Assembly (NCBI RefSeq): GCF_000026365.1 | Contig: NC_012991.1 | Location: 682,001-746,000, forward strand | Direction of reading: 5' to 3' | DNA from: Zygosaccharomyces rouxii | Lineage: Eukaryota; Ascomycota; Saccharomycetes; Saccharomycetales; Saccharomycetaceae | DNA length: 64,000 bases | Shown here: positions 1 through 10,694 of the stretch, one piece after another | How positions within the stretch are numbered: position 1 is the stretch's first letter | Layout of the letters: every line of letters begins with the position of its first letter | Made by a program: the position numbers and the translations under genes | The notes under the pieces: generated by a model | The model's database searches: none | Seen by the model: only the letters and a program-made list of their open reading frames with translations | What the model was told of the DNA's origin: nothing

Positions 1-2
1 TT

Positions 3-1949
3 TATGTGCGTCTTTTGGCAGGTTTTCAATTGTGTGTGGGAGAAAATGTCAAAAATGTGGAGCGTTCGAAAGGGGTCGAAAACAACGAATCACCAGTTGC
101 TAAGTTTATTGATGGTACTTGGGTTAATATCAGGATATATATGACAATTGATTCTGAGATTCATAGAATCAGTTGTGGTATGGATGGTGTCATCGACGTC
201 CAAAGATATATGAGGAAGAATGAAGAGAATCCATTTGAACAGGTATCTAGCTATGCTCCTTTGGTTAAAACTCGTTACGAAAACTTGTACAGAAAGGCAA
301 AGATCGATCCATTGCATGCTGCTCGTTCGCCTTTGAATTGGAATCAGATTGATCAGGTGTTGGCAGGATACGGGGAATACGGGCTTGATAAAAATGAATG
401 TGGATTCAGATCCAAGTTGGTGGTACTTCCCGCTGACATTCCTACCAATACATATTCATCTGTTATAAATGGAAGAAATGAAACTTTAACTCAAGAGGAA
501 ATAAGATTGGAAGGCTTAAATCGACTAATATCTTCAATATCCAAATCCCGCCTGTTGACTGCAAAGGAGAAGCAAATGAAGAAAAACAAAAGAGAAGAAA
601 TCCAACCAGAGATTCTATTTTACACAGGATCCCTTTTCGATTTTATTCGTGAACAAAAGTCGTCTCTGGATAGATCAGTTCTAAGTTATAAGGATTCCAT
701 CTTTGCAGATAGGAAGCAGCTAAAAAAAGATGTAGACATAAAAGAACTGGCGCATGAAATACAACATGGTAATAACCCTCTTACCCTGGTCAATCGGAAA
801 TGGCACTGGAAAAGACATCAAAATAGTTTCATTGGATCAGAAATGGTCAATTGGTTACTGAGAAATTTAAGTGATATTGATACTAGGGAAGAGGCTGTTG
901 AGTACGGCCAAAGTTTGATGGATAGAGGCCTGTTTAAACACGTTTTGAATAAGCACGGGTTTCTTGATGGTCATTATTTCTATCAGATTACACCATCGTA
1001 CCTCGTAGATGCTCGTACTCTCGAGAAGGTAAATTCTGATTCCAAATCTTCTAACGACCAAAGACGAGCTGCAGGGGAGAATTCGTCATCTGGTATATCT
1101 GAAACGAATGTGCTGCCTTTGACAATGGTAAACAGTAATAGCACTTCCAATATTTCTAATGATAATCAATCCGATACTAGAAATAACGCTAGTGAACGTC
1201 CCGTGAAGTCATCCGTGATGTTGAGTAATTCTTTGGTGATAGATGTTGATCCTGCTGGCAAATCTTACAAGATGGAAACTTGTACTGTTCATTACGATCG
1301 AGTGCATAATCCAGATCATTGTTTTCACATCAGGCTTGAATGGTTAACAACAACACCAAAATTTCTTGATGATTTGGTGGGGAATTGGTCAAGACTTTGT
1401 GAAAGATATGGACTAAGATTAGTGGAGATTCCTTGGAGGGAACTTTGTACTATACCTGCGGTAGACCCCTTTCATTCGTTCGTGGAAATTCAACTGGCGA
1501 TTAACCCTTGGGAAGATCCTGAGTTTAAGGATGAAGAGTTGCTCTCCGAGAGTAAATACTACTATCATATGCACTTACTCCAAGTTTCAGGGTTCTTACT
1601 TGATAATAGAGCTTCCAAGGTTATCCAAGACATTCATTGTGATTTTGAAATAATGTATTCTTGGGGGAAGCCTGAGTTTAAATATGCCCAATACATTCAC
1701 AATACAGGTGCATATATTGCAGAAGTGAGAGAAAGTGGTGAATTGTTTTTGGCTCCCAACAATATCTATATCTCTAGGGCCATACCTGGTAAAATTGTGG
1801 CAAAATCACAATTTTCCACGCAATTCGCAGTGGACGCCCAAAAAGTGATGTTAAACTTCAAGAAAGTTTGCACTAACTATAATGAGTTAAGAGTGATATT
1901 CCTTGACGCAAAGGACAAGTGGCTAAAGGGGCAGCATGTTGACGAATAA
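3..1949 (+). CDS. IML1: IML1, SEACIT/GATOR1-type subunit (5' truncated by window edge)
   Basis: This is the C-terminal ~650 residues of Iml1 (DEPDC5 family), the GTPase-activating subunit of the vacuolar SEACIT complex that restrains TORC1 when amino acids are scarce. The frame is open to the first base, so the N-terminal half (about 1,580 residues in S. cerevisiae) lies upstream. A DEP domain is readable at roughly bases 800-1005 (KWHWKRHQNSF, GSEMVNWLL, GLFKHVLNKHGFLDG). It is followed by a Ser/Asn-rich linker and the conserved C-terminal domain. HOM6 follows on the opposite strand, as expected from S. cerevisiae order (YJR138W-YJR139C). Identification is by recognised motifs and synteny. 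Confidence 0.93.
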   Translation, partial: YVRLLAGFQLCVGENVKNVERSKGVENNESPVAKFIDGTWVNIRIYMTIDSEIHRISCGMDGVIDVQRYMRKNEENPFEQVSSYAPLVKTRYENLYRKAKIDPLHAARSPLNWNQIDQVLAGYGEYGLDKNECGFRSKLVVLPADIPTNTYSSVINGRNETLTQEEIRLEGLNRLISSISKSRLLTAKEKQMKKNKREEIQPEILFYTGSLFDFIREQKSSLDRSVLSYKDSIFADRKQLKKDVDIKELAHEIQHGNNPLTLVNRKWHWKRHQNSFIGSEMVNWLLRNLSDIDTREEAVEYGQSLMDRGLFKHVLNKHGFLDGHYFYQITPSYLVDARTLEKVNSDSKSSNDQRRAAGENSSSGISETNVLPLTMVNSNSTSNISNDNQSDTRNNASERPVKSSVMLSNSLVIDVDPAGKSYKMETCTVHYDRVHNPDHCFHIRLEWLTTTPKFLDDLVGNWSRLCERYGLRLVEIPWRELCTIPAVDPFHSFVEIQLAINPWEDPEFKDEELLSESKYYYHMHLLQVSGFLLDNRASKVIQDIHCDFEIMYSWGKPEFKYAQYIHNTGAYIAEVRESGELFLAPNNIYISRAIPGKIVAKSQFSTQFAVDAQKVMLNFKKVCTNYNELRVIFLDAKDKWLKGQHVDE

Positions 1950-1963
1950 ATCGACTGAACCAT

Positions 1964-1967
<4 letters not shown>

Positions 1968-1997
<30 letters not shown>
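1968..1997. repeat. (AT)15 dinucleotide tract
   Basis: An uninterrupted AT/TA run of 30 bases lies between the convergent stops of IML1 and HOM6. It is probably part of the shared 3' flank. In yeast, TA-rich tracts act as polyadenylation efficiency elements, so it may serve 3'-end formation on both strands; that role is inference. Its length is likely variable between strains. Confidence 0.9.
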
Positions 1998-1999
<2 letters not shown>

Positions 2000-2019
2000 T
2001 AATGACAACATATTAAGCT

Positions 2020-3105
2020 TTAAGCTTGAATTCTTTCGGCGATCTTAATGACATCTGCTACGACACCTGCAGCAGTGACTTCGGCACCGGCACCGGCACC
2101 TTGGATCACCAATGGGTTTGGATAACGTTGAGTGTTGATAGAAACGACGTTGTCAGAGCCCTTCAAAGAGGCAAATGGGTGAGAAGCGTCGTATTTTTCG
2201 ATACCCACAGAAACTTGCTTGCTAGCGACATCAACTTTTCCGATGAATCTCAAAACCTTGTTCTCCTTGGCAGCTTCTTCCTTCAACTTGGTCAAATCAG
2301 AGTCGTATTGTGGCAACTTAGCCAAAAATTCATCAGCGGAAGCCACGGATTCCAATGGTTTAGGAATCAAAGATTGGACAGGGAAAGAAGTTGGGGACTC
2401 CACTTCCAATCCACTTAGTCTGGCTAGAATGGTAACTTTTCTAGCGACATCCAACCCGTTCAAGTCATCTCTTGGATCAGGTTCGGTGTAACCCAAGTCC
2501 TTTGCCTTCTTGACAACATCGGAGAATTGCACGCTGTTGGGCTCGACGGTGGAAAATTCGTTGAAGATGTAGGACAAAGTACCGGAGAAGATACCTTCAA
2601 TTTTTTGCACTTGATCGCCAGTGTTAACCATATCATTCAAAGTACCAATGATAGGCAAACCTGCACCGACAGTGGCTTCGTGGTAAACCAAACCGTTAGT
2701 GGATTTGTTTGAGAAGATTCTCTTCCAAAGACTCAATTGAGAGGAGAAACCCTTTTTGTTAGGTGTAGCAATGGAAATACCATTTTCCACAAATTTAGGA
2801 TAAAATTCAGGGATGGATTCATTGGAAGTGTTGTCCACCAAAATCACGGGCTTTGGAGATCTGATCAAGTATGACAATAGGGATTCTAGTGGCAAAGGTT
2901 CCTTGCTAGATGTGTTTAAAGTTTCCTTCCAGTTGCTTCCAATGTCCAATGGTTTGTAATCATCAGAGATCAAACTCTTCTTAGAGGAAGAAAGTAAAAT
3001 TAAGTTGTAAGTAACAGAAGACTTAGCAGCTTGCAATTGTCTCAAAACAGCAGAACCGACTAAACCACAGCCAATAATTGCAACATTAACTTCTCTACCG
3101 GTCAT
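2020..3105 (-). CDS. HOM6: HOM6, homoserine dehydrogenase
   Basis: Cytosolic enzyme reducing aspartate semialdehyde to homoserine with NAD(P)H, the branch point to threonine and methionine. The product is 361 residues (359 in S. cerevisiae). The nucleotide-binding Rossmann motif is at the N-terminus (IIGCGLVGSA). The catalytic block reads YTEPDPRDDLNGLDVARK, with its active-site Asp and Lys, and the C-terminus ends VVIQGAGAGAE and on. The longest open frame starts at a TTG six codons upstream; the ATG at 3105 gives MTGREVNVAIIGCG and matches the family. The upstream flank holds a near-consensus Gcn4 core (CGACTCA, 3136-3142), plausible for a general-control gene. Confidence 0.98.
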   Translation of the reverse strand: MTGREVNVAIIGCGLVGSAVLRQLQAAKSSVTYNLILLSSSKKSLISDDYKPLDIGSNWKETLNTSSKEPLPLESLLSYLIRSPKPVILVDNTSNESIPEFYPKFVENGISIATPNKKGFSSQLSLWKRIFSNKSTNGLVYHEATVGAGLPIIGTLNDMVNTGDQVQKIEGIFSGTLSYIFNEFSTVEPNSVQFSDVVKKAKDLGYTEPDPRDDLNGLDVARKVTILARLSGLEVESPTSFPVQSLIPKPLESVASADEFLAKLPQYDSDLTKLKEEAAKENKVLRFIGKVDVASKQVSVGIEKYDASHPFASLKGSDNVVSINTQRYPNPLVIQGAGAGAEVTAAGVVADVIKIAERIQA

Positions 3106-3231
3106 TTTGTGATAAATATGCAATATTCTCTTAGGCGACTCAACACTTAACTATTCATTTCTTGTGTAAAGAACCTTTAATTCTTCTTAACCACCTCATG
3201 TCTTCCATGAAGAAATTTTAACACAGTAGTT

Positions 3232-6200
3232 CTAATTACACGTGATCTTCTCAACAAGCAGTCTAATTCTATCAAATGCATCCTTCTTGCTTACACGCTT
3301 CCTTGGAATTGAGAATTTATTTGACATTGGTTGGCCGTTGGTTGACTGTGTAACTGGTTTGGGTCCCTGATTGACCGGTGGTTCTGGCGTCTGAGACGGC
3401 GCATGTGTAGCGGTATCTTCCCGATCTTGGTCTTGGCCATTTATACTGGCATCTGGTTCTACATCAATGGGTGCAACTGGTAGGTAGAAGTACTTGAAAT
3501 AGATTGAAATGCATATGCCATCAAATGCAATACCGTTGTTTCCTTTCTTTAATTGGTAGGCGATCTTGAGACCCGATAGCAGCTCCTCTGAATAGTTCTC
3601 TTCGCTAAACCCATTTTGTAAATCTTCACTGACTTTGAGAAACACTTGGTAGTTCAGTGAGGGCATTAGATGTTCCACGCATTCTTTTTCATTGAGTTGT
3701 AACTTAGATCTTGTGCACTGTGTGTATAGCATGAGCGCATGTTCAATGGCTTTGTTAACATATGCCATACCTGATCCAAATCTTCTGATCTTCTTACAGA
3801 CACGGCCGATGGAGTTGAAGTCATTCTTACAGAATAAAAGATCCAAATAAAACATCACATATTGGTATGTGTACACAAAATGTTTTCCCGGTCTTTCGAA
3901 ATCCGGTTTCCAAATGTTGACCAAGTTTTTATGTGCACTCTTAACTGACATGACAATTTCAATTTCAGTAATCGCAGTATCCACGTCATCAAAATCTTCG
4001 AAATGAATTTTAGCGATTCTGTAACGAGGCCTATGGTGCCATTTCTTCCTGTCAACGGATAACAAAAAGTGTAACAATTTTACTACTTTTTGGTAAAAGA
4101 ATTTCTTCTGGTAATCTTCCGCCAATGAATTGTCCATTTGCCAAAACTGGTCATCTTCCTCGAAGAAATCCTTATCCTTGGAGACTAGAGATAGGGCCTT
4201 ATGTGGTGACAGTGTGTCATTTTTAACCAGTTTATAACAAATATTGATGAAGGAATAGTGAGGTTCGATGATAGGATCCTTATGAGAGGAAACGCTGGAC
4301 GCTAACCTGCATGATTTCAAGAGATTTTTAGAAGCCACCATACCATGTTCTGTACGGGCTATTTTAAACAGAAAACGTCCGATGTTGTAATAATAGATCC
4401 ATTTGGAGCTGTTGACACCTTCATTTGTGTCATCGCCATTCTCAAAATTGATTGCCTGTTGGAAGCTAAACAAAATAGCCTGCTCTACGTTAAAATCAGA
4501 TATGGTTCTCATGCTAAATTGGTCTTGCTTGATAATCTCACCCTCTTCATCGAGCTTTAATAGAGGCCCCGATAGAGAGCCAAAGTAGCACAGTTTTTCC
4601 ATTGGTTTTAAGTATCCACTCATCATTTCTGAACCGAGGGCTTCAAATGCTTTTTGAATTATGAGATTGTCGTCGGCAGTTTTCAAAGGTTTGTCGTAGT
4701 AAATAGCAACGGACATGATGTAGCAGAGAATGGCTTGTCTTTGGGTTTGGGCAGTGCAGTATTTCTTTTCAGGCACCGACAGTTTATCTGAAGTCCAGAT
4801 CAAATCGTCTTCTACCATAAATGCAAAACATTGTCCCAGTAAAAGCCAGCTTTCGAAACGTTGTGTGTTGTACAAAATATCATTCTTAAGCATAGCGACA
4901 ATGTAGTCTAACTCTGATGGCCGCGCTTGCATGGATTTTTTGCGAATTCTGTACAAGTTGAACGCTTGAATGCTGGAAACGTAAAACAAACCGGCATCTG
5001 TGGCCTCCTGTAATTCATCACGAGGCGTCGTAAGTGCCAATTGTCCTCCCCCTTTGAATGCCTTTCTTAAAATATTCGCAGTCAATGGTGAATCTAAATA
5101 TTCTTCTATCAAATATTTGTTTCTTGCAACAACATGGTTTCCTAAGGATATTGGATCTCCAACTAGCTCGATAATGTTATCTAAAACTGGTTTCAGCGAT
5201 GCCTTGTTTCCACTAGCCAACAGAGGATTCTTTCCCTGATATTGAAGTTTAATGAGATATATTCCCAGCGGCAAGGAGTTACGTTTATCCATTTCAATGG
5301 CTCTCGTTCGATGTTGTTCGGGTGTGAAATTATCGCCAGCAATAATATAATGATACCTACACCAGAGAATTTGCTTCAACTGTACCAATGATTCTTGATC
5401 GATAAATTGACAGAGTAAATGTTCTGAGAGCTTTAAGAAATTACCGTTAGATGCATCGCAGAACCCGAAACTACCTAACAGAGAATGGGAACTCCAGATA
5501 AAATTCGACATCAAATAGCCACGTTGTTCGGGTCTTTTGGATGACAATTCAGAATCAAAAAAGTAGATCAATAGAGTGGTCAAATTGGCGATTATGTCTT
5601 TCACTTTAGCTGAAGATTTAGCAGCTTTTCGGAAGAAAGATCTACCGAAAAGATCTTTCCTATTCTCGAAATATAGCACTGAGTTGAATAAAATGAAAAA
5701 TTTCACCAATAACTGTTCACTTTCTGGGACTTCGGAAATCCTTAAGTTGCTCCAATTGCTGTCCGATAACAGCTTAATGAATTTTGAAGTGAAATTACCC
5801 ACGGTAATAAGTACAGTTAAAAGAATTTGATGGCGCTGTTTTTCCGCTTGTTGAGAGTACCTATCTGAAAGGACGATGTTACTCAATAACTTTAGCACGT
5901 AAAAGTAGCAGTTCATGGCACTAACCACATTTTGATTCTTAACATAATATGAAAAAAGAGCTTCCCACAATTTAAGCTTCAGTAAAAATGGGGAATTTTG
6001 AATGAAAGAAAGCATTTCTTGATCTTCTGGTAGTACTTCTTTGCCCGGTTGGACACTCTGTAAGAGAATTCTTTCCAAAATGTCCATATTTTGATCTGTA
6101 TCCTCTGTTTTTGCCTCCTCATTTGCAATATCAACAACGCTGATTCTTCGTATTATGCTAATTTTTCTTATTTGAGAATGTAACGAGGAAAGGTTCAGTC

Positions 6201-8220
6201 GAGGAATATACCTGTAGTTTGGATATACTGCATCAAATGGTTCATGCAATTCATTCAACATTTCTTCTATCATGTATAAATTCGAAGGTAGCTGATCATC
6301 AAACACTTCACAAGTATACTGCAAGAAACAATAATGTGCCCATTGGAAGTGAAGGTTCCATTTTGTGCTAACTTTGTGATAAGATCGAAGTAAATCCAAC
6401 CATTTATCATGTTTTATCACCAATTTATTTCTCTGGGTTTTCAGTTCTGTAGTTCTGTGGCCCTGCAGCTTTTTTGAAGAAATCTCTTCACATATGCCAC
6501 CCATCATGTTCACTAGCAGTTCATAAAGCGATAAAGCCAAATAGGCACAGGAGTCGTGATTGTTGCATGCAAATTCAAATAAATTTTGTTCAATGCTCAA
6601 GAATAACCATTCAACCGCTTGGAATAAAGGACGAGACCACGAACAATCGATGATAGGACGTTGTTCTCCTTGACCACCATTCGTAAGCAACATGTGGAGG
6701 AACCTGAATCTGACTTCTTGGAAATGGATCGGAGTTTCGTTAATCGCATTGATGAAAGATGATAGTTTTTCCTCCGGTAGATCTTCCAAGGGATTAACAT
6801 CGTTGTCCTTATCCGCAAAGACATTAGATTTCAATAAAGCGTTCAATTGTAAAGTATCGCCACCATTCGAAACAGTATTGTTTGAGCCTGAATCGTTTTG
6901 AGCAAAAATGTCGGTATGCCAACTGCTCCAATCTTTCAGACAATCCAAAAGATCCCGATGAGGTAGATGCTCTTCATTGGTGTCAGATTGTGCCTCCAAC
7001 AGGGACTTCCATTGATCAGACGACGGTTCGTATCCCAAAAGTTCCAAAAGACTTGCTAACTCCTCCAAAAATGCCACATGGTTTGTAATTGAAGTTTCAT
7101 TTTCTGATACTTCCTGATCTTTGTCCTTGAAACGTTTACTGCTTCTTTGCGCGGGTTTAGATGATTCGACTTGATCTATGGGACGCTTGTTTGTAGAAGT
7201 ATCAAGTTCCTGAGCTTCCTTTTCTGCCACAGGTTCTTGTTCCTTGACATCGTTAGTATTATCTAGAGATGGAGTAATTTGTTCTTTTATCGTTTCTTCC
7301 TCAGGTTTATTATTTTCAGGTTCAGGTTCCACCTTATCATTCTGTGCCAAAACAAATTTTATACCCTCAATGGGTTCTTCTAAATCTGCATAAGGATCCA
7401 AAGATTTATTCAAAAGGTTTGTAGATTTCGTCTGAGGTAATAGTCCCTTCAAAGATTCCGCCAAGGCTTCCCAAGTAAAACTTTCCAGTGTCACTTCAAG
7501 TACGTCAAGTTCCTTCATGATATGTTCATCTTGCGTCTTCATATCCCTAATTTGCAAAAGAACAGAATTTAGTTCTGGCAATTGTTTGGGATGTGCCAAG
7601 TTTTGTAATAATTTCATATTAGTCCTTGTTGGCTCATTGTCTCGGATTTCTTGCAAGAGGTCACTGTATTGGCCTATTATCTGCCGTAATTTGGGTAAGA
7701 TGCTTCTTTTCTTCCTTCCCAGCAGGAGTAGGTTATTCTCTGACCTCGTGAGCTCGTATTCTAGCACCATCCTCTCTAATCTTTTGCTCTTGTAACTCTG
7801 GAAGATCTGTATCAGTAATTCTGTAACTGTGCTATCGGCATCATTATGTTGAATTGATTCCAAAAGGTTCTCAATTACTTTAATAATACAGTCGACAATG
7901 TCCTGAGAAGATATGCTGGATCTATGATCAAGCAGATAGCTATAATGATACATTCCTCGATTACGGTAGGACAGATACCGAAGTCTATCCAAAGTAGGCG
8001 AGGAATAGTAGTAAACCCCCCATTTATCAGGTTTTATCACATCTCTACTCAGCAGTTCTTCGAATTTAGAATCAGCTTCTTTGTATCTCTTTGTCTTCAA
8101 CTCGAACAGGGCACTTTGAAATATCTTGAAGCACTCTTCAATCTCTAGCTCTCGAGAATGCTCTTCAGCTTCTAATTGCTCATCATGAGGTGTAATATTC
8201 AATGCATTAAAAGCCGACAT
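3232..8220 (-). CDS. HIR3: HIR3, HIR histone chaperone complex subunit
   Basis: Large nuclear scaffold subunit of the HIR complex (Hir1-Hir2-Hir3-Hpc2), which deposits H3-H4 independently of replication and represses histone genes outside S phase; it is the counterpart of human CABIN1. The product is 1,662 residues (1,648 in S. cerevisiae). The N-terminus (MSAFNALNITPHDEQLEAEE) leads into an all-helical TPR-like region; an acidic/basic low-complexity segment at about residues 300-380 includes a likely nuclear localisation signal (KRPIDQVESSKPAQRSSKRF). The C-terminus has a disordered Gln/Pro/Thr-rich stretch before a basic tail. The frame begins one codon earlier at GTG; the ATG at 8220 is used. 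It is divergent from IPA1. Confidence 0.9.
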   Translation of the reverse strand: MSAFNALNITPHDEQLEAEEHSRELEIEECFKIFQSALFELKTKRYKEADSKFEELLSRDVIKPDKWGVYYYSSPTLDRLRYLSYRNRGMYHYSYLLDHRSSISSQDIVDCIIKVIENLLESIQHNDADSTVTELLIQIFQSYKSKRLERMVLEYELTRSENNLLLLGRKKRSILPKLRQIIGQYSDLLQEIRDNEPTRTNMKLLQNLAHPKQLPELNSVLLQIRDMKTQDEHIMKELDVLEVTLESFTWEALAESLKGLLPQTKSTNLLNKSLDPYADLEEPIEGIKFVLAQNDKVEPEPENNKPEEETIKEQITPSLDNTNDVKEQEPVAEKEAQELDTSTNKRPIDQVESSKPAQRSSKRFKDKDQEVSENETSITNHVAFLEELASLLELLGYEPSSDQWKSLLEAQSDTNEEHLPHRDLLDCLKDWSSWHTDIFAQNDSGSNNTVSNGGDTLQLNALLKSNVFADKDNDVNPLEDLPEEKLSSFINAINETPIHFQEVRFRFLHMLLTNGGQGEQRPIIDCSWSRPLFQAVEWLFLSIEQNLFEFACNNHDSCAYLALSLYELLVNMMGGICEEISSKKLQGHRTTELKTQRNKLVIKHDKWLDLLRSYHKVSTKWNLHFQWAHYCFLQYTCEVFDDQLPSNLYMIEEMLNELHEPFDAVYPNYRYIPRLNLSSLHSQIRKISIIRRISVVDIANEEAKTEDTDQNMDILERILLQSVQPGKEVLPEDQEMLSFIQNSPFLLKLKLWEALFSYYVKNQNVVSAMNCYFYVLKLLSNIVLSDRYSQQAEKQRHQILLTVLITVGNFTSKFIKLLSDSNWSNLRISEVPESEQLLVKFFILFNSVLYFENRKDLFGRSFFRKAAKSSAKVKDIIANLTTLLIYFFDSELSSKRPEQRGYLMSNFIWSSHSLLGSFGFCDASNGNFLKLSEHLLCQFIDQESLVQLKQILWCRYHYIIAGDNFTPEQHRTRAIEMDKRNSLPLGIYLIKLQYQGKNPLLASGNKASLKPVLDNIIELVGDPISLGNHVVARNKYLIEEYLDSPLTANILRKAFKGGGQLALTTPRDELQEATDAGLFYVSSIQAFNLYRIRKKSMQARPSELDYIVAMLKNDILYNTQRFESWLLLGQCFAFMVEDDLIWTSDKLSVPEKKYCTAQTQRQAILCYIMSVAIYYDKPLKTADDNLIIQKAFEALGSEMMSGYLKPMEKLCYFGSLSGPLLKLDEEGEIIKQDQFSMRTISDFNVEQAILFSFQQAINFENGDDTNEGVNSSKWIYYYNIGRFLFKIARTEHGMVASKNLLKSCRLASSVSSHKDPIIEPHYSFINICYKLVKNDTLSPHKALSLVSKDKDFFEEDDQFWQMDNSLAEDYQKKFFYQKVVKLLHFLLSVDRKKWHHRPRYRIAKIHFEDFDDVDTAITEIEIVMSVKSAHKNLVNIWKPDFERPGKHFVYTYQYVMFYLDLLFCKNDFNSIGRVCKKIRRFGSGMAYVNKAIEHALMLYTQCTRSKLQLNEKECVEHLMPSLNYQVFLKVSEDLQNGFSEENYSEELLSGLKIAYQLKKGNNGIAFDGICISIYFKYFYLPVAPIDVEPDASINGQDQDREDTATHAPSQTPEPPVNQGPKPVTQSTNGQPMSNKFSIPRKRVSKKDAFDRIRLLVEKITCN

Positions 8221-8359
8221 CACAGATCCATCGACCTCTTTGCGTCTGATCTATAATGGCAATATTTCTTGATGTTGTTGGTAGTTATCGTGTAACTTTG
8301 AATGCTTGAAATTTCAACTCGTGATGAGCTTTATAAGAACCATACAAGAGACAGGGACA

Positions 8360-9421
8360 ATGGCAGATTCAATAAGGTTTCTAGTCGAGTTTCTACCACG
8401 TATCGGAACTACGTCGGTGGTTTTGGATGGTATCAAAGAGCCTAGTTTAAAATATTCGGATTCTGGTAAGATTACAGTACAAGATGGGAGAGGTGAACGT
8501 TTGGATATAGCATTACCGTACAATCCTGGAAAAGTTAACTCAAAGAGGCTAGTTAAAGTCGGTGGTAGTGATAGAGATGAGTATCTTCTCACTTTAAAGT
8601 CAGAAGATGTTCCAATGGATAAGTCTCGCAATGATGTATTAATGATGCCGCAGATGAAATGGAGCAAGCGCCAACTAAATGGTCTAAAGAATTTTAAGTT
8701 ATGCTGCATACAATGCGATATGGATATAATTGATCATGACAATTGCTTTAGATTAAATGAAATGCCATCTGAGTTTTGGATGGAATTAATGGATTACTGG
8801 CACTGTCATAAACCGCAAGATAAGACATCCGAATTCTATTCACTACAAAAGAATTCACTAAGCCCGTGTCTAAACGAAATTCTTATTGGGGACTCTTTTT
8901 TTCAAGCCCTTGAAGATACCTTTGCCGGTAGGACGACTGTTGTGGATGAGAATATCGCTATGTGTTCCAATTGTAAGAAACCATTGGGCAGAAGGACTAG
9001 TGATCGAATGTTGAGGATTCCTAAATGGCAACTGCGTTTGAAAAGTGACGGTGTTTGTGACGATGTTTTCCCAGCAGAATCTGAAATTATATCTATTTTA
9101 CTCAATTGCAACAGGGCCAATTCTACAAGATATATCTTGTTAAGATCCGGTAACACACAACTCTACATCTGGTTATTTTCCATGGGAATTGAAGTTACCT
9201 TGGCTAATGGAAAATCACTGCATAACTGCCTCAAAATCTTTTACAGTGATGTAATTCCTTCAAATGTAGGGTTTAAAGCTAATATCGATGAGGAACAAGT
9301 AGATAAAGTTCCATTAGACAAATTTGTCGATGCATTAGAAACTACAAATTCTATTTTGCCCTCTAGCAAACAACGGTTTGGAACTTGGAAGATAAGTTAT
9401 TTATCAGCAGCAGTAGAGTGA
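8360..9421 (+). CDS. IPA1: IPA1, E3-like protein of mRNA 3'-end processing
   Basis: Homologue of essential S. cerevisiae YJR141W/IPA1, related to the HECT-like E3 family (human UBE3D) and linked to pre-mRNA cleavage and polyadenylation. Paired cysteines are visible (CCIQCDMD; MCSNCKKPLGRRTSDRMLRIPKW), as expected of this family. From the ATG at 8360 the product is 353 residues (347 in S. cerevisiae); an in-frame ATG at 8324 would add 12 residues. I favour 8360 because it has A at -3 and better fits family length. Its stop lies inside the PPX1 coding sequence: the two convergent genes overlap by 25 bp. Confidence 0.85.
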   Translation: MADSIRFLVEFLPRIGTTSVVLDGIKEPSLKYSDSGKITVQDGRGERLDIALPYNPGKVNSKRLVKVGGSDRDEYLLTLKSEDVPMDKSRNDVLMMPQMKWSKRQLNGLKNFKLCCIQCDMDIIDHDNCFRLNEMPSEFWMELMDYWHCHKPQDKTSEFYSLQKNSLSPCLNEILIGDSFFQALEDTFAGRTTVVDENIAMCSNCKKPLGRRTSDRMLRIPKWQLRLKSDGVCDDVFPAESEIISILLNCNRANSTRYILLRSGNTQLYIWLFSMGIEVTLANGKSLHNCLKIFYSDVIPSNVGFKANIDEEQVDKVPLDKFVDALETTNSILPSSKQRFGTWKISYLSAAVE

Positions 9422-10545
9422 AATGCATCACCAAGCAGTGGAACAACTTGTTTTCTGCTGGCCAAAACATTCAATTGGTTAAATGCATTAAAGTAGTAGG
9501 AATGATGATCCAAACTTGCTGTGTTTATTTGGTCAGTACTTTCCAATTTCAACTCTGATGATATTTTGTTCATGATCCTTTCAGAATGATCTTTAACGGG
9601 TGAAATAACCAAGATTTCACGTTTGAATTCACTGCCATCTTGCCAAGCGGTCATTACGACGAAAATGTCTAGGTTACGCTCCTTTTGAGCTTCAATGCAT
9701 TCTGAATTGAATACATCGACGGTGCCACATTGTTTATTAAGCCATTCCAATGGTTTACCTACAGATGCAATTCCCACTTTGATCTTATGAGGATCTTGTT
9801 CAAATGTGAATTCTTTATAATCTTTTTTGAAAATATCCTTAATGTGCATTCCTTCTAAGTCATCTTTATCACTCTTCAACTGTTTATAATATTCCTCTCT
9901 ATCAATATCTGATAATATGCTCTCATAGTATTTGAGAGCCTCTAAGTCTGGTGCTTCCACTTTATACCGGAAATTGGATGTATCCAATAGGGCAGCTCCC
10001 AGAGATAATAAAGCTACTTCCTTGAAACCTTCAGATTCAGATTTAAGTATGATATCACGCCAATAATTAAATACTAGAGATGAACAACTACCAGTAGTTT
10101 GAACTATTCTTGGATGTGCCTCTAAGTGCAATTTTTGGTCTTTGTGATGATCTATTATACCCGTTACAATGTTAACCAAGGCCCTAGAATTCATTTCCAC
10201 CTCATTATGGTCCACCAAAATTGCATTAACAGATCCACAGAGAGTCTTGTAACGCTTGAACTCCTCGTTGAAGAATAATAAATCTTCTGTGACGTTTAAT
10301 CTGTTCAAAGACCTCATTACGTCTCTTCTCAAGGGTAATTCAGCTCTAGGAATGTTGATGATGGGCACTAATGGATTTGCTGGATCCTTCTGGTAACTAC
10401 AAAAGGCATACGTCAAGGTAGATACCACGGAATCAAAATCAGCAGCTTCATTTCCAAATACAACTCTCAATGCTGATGATGGAGTCAAATTGCATAAATG
10501 GTCATTCTTGAGAAATTGTAAGAATGATTTGATAGTAGTGGTCAT
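9397..10545 (-). CDS. PPX1: PPX1, cytosolic exopolyphosphatase
   Basis: DHH-superfamily phosphoesterase that removes terminal phosphates from inorganic polyphosphate. It is 382 residues (397 in S. cerevisiae). Metal-binding motifs are in order: FGNEAADFDSV near the N-terminus, LVDHNEVE, the DHH signature (IIDHHKDQK), and DTSNFRYKV with its Asp; a DHHA2-type C-terminal domain follows. The ATG at 10545 opens MTTTIKSFLQFLKNDH. In S. cerevisiae this gene is YHR201C, on the sister region of YJR141-145. Its position here between IPA1 and the YJR142W homologue is strong evidence for unduplicated ancestral order. Confidence 0.92.
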   Translation of the reverse strand: MTTTIKSFLQFLKNDHLCNLTPSSALRVVFGNEAADFDSVVSTLTYAFCSYQKDPANPLVPIINIPRAELPLRRDVMRSLNRLNVTEDLLFFNEEFKRYKTLCGSVNAILVDHNEVEMNSRALVNIVTGIIDHHKDQKLHLEAHPRIVQTTGSCSSLVFNYWRDIILKSESEGFKEVALLSLGAALLDTSNFRYKVEAPDLEALKYYESILSDIDREEYYKQLKSDKDDLEGMHIKDIFKKDYKEFTFEQDPHKIKVGIASVGKPLEWLNKQCGTVDVFNSECIEAQKERNLDIFVVMTAWQDGSEFKREILVISPVKDHSERIMNKISSELKLESTDQINTASLDHHSYYFNAFNQLNVLASRKQVVPLLGDAFHSTAADK

Positions 10546-10694
10546 TATCTAATCAGCTTTTTCTAATCAATGATCAACAACAAAGGTAATTATTTCGATC
10601 TTAGGGTATTAATGAAGATATGATCGAGAAGTATAAGTTCGCCTTCTCGATCATTTTATATAATGCAACCAAATTGACACAAGCAACCGAAAGG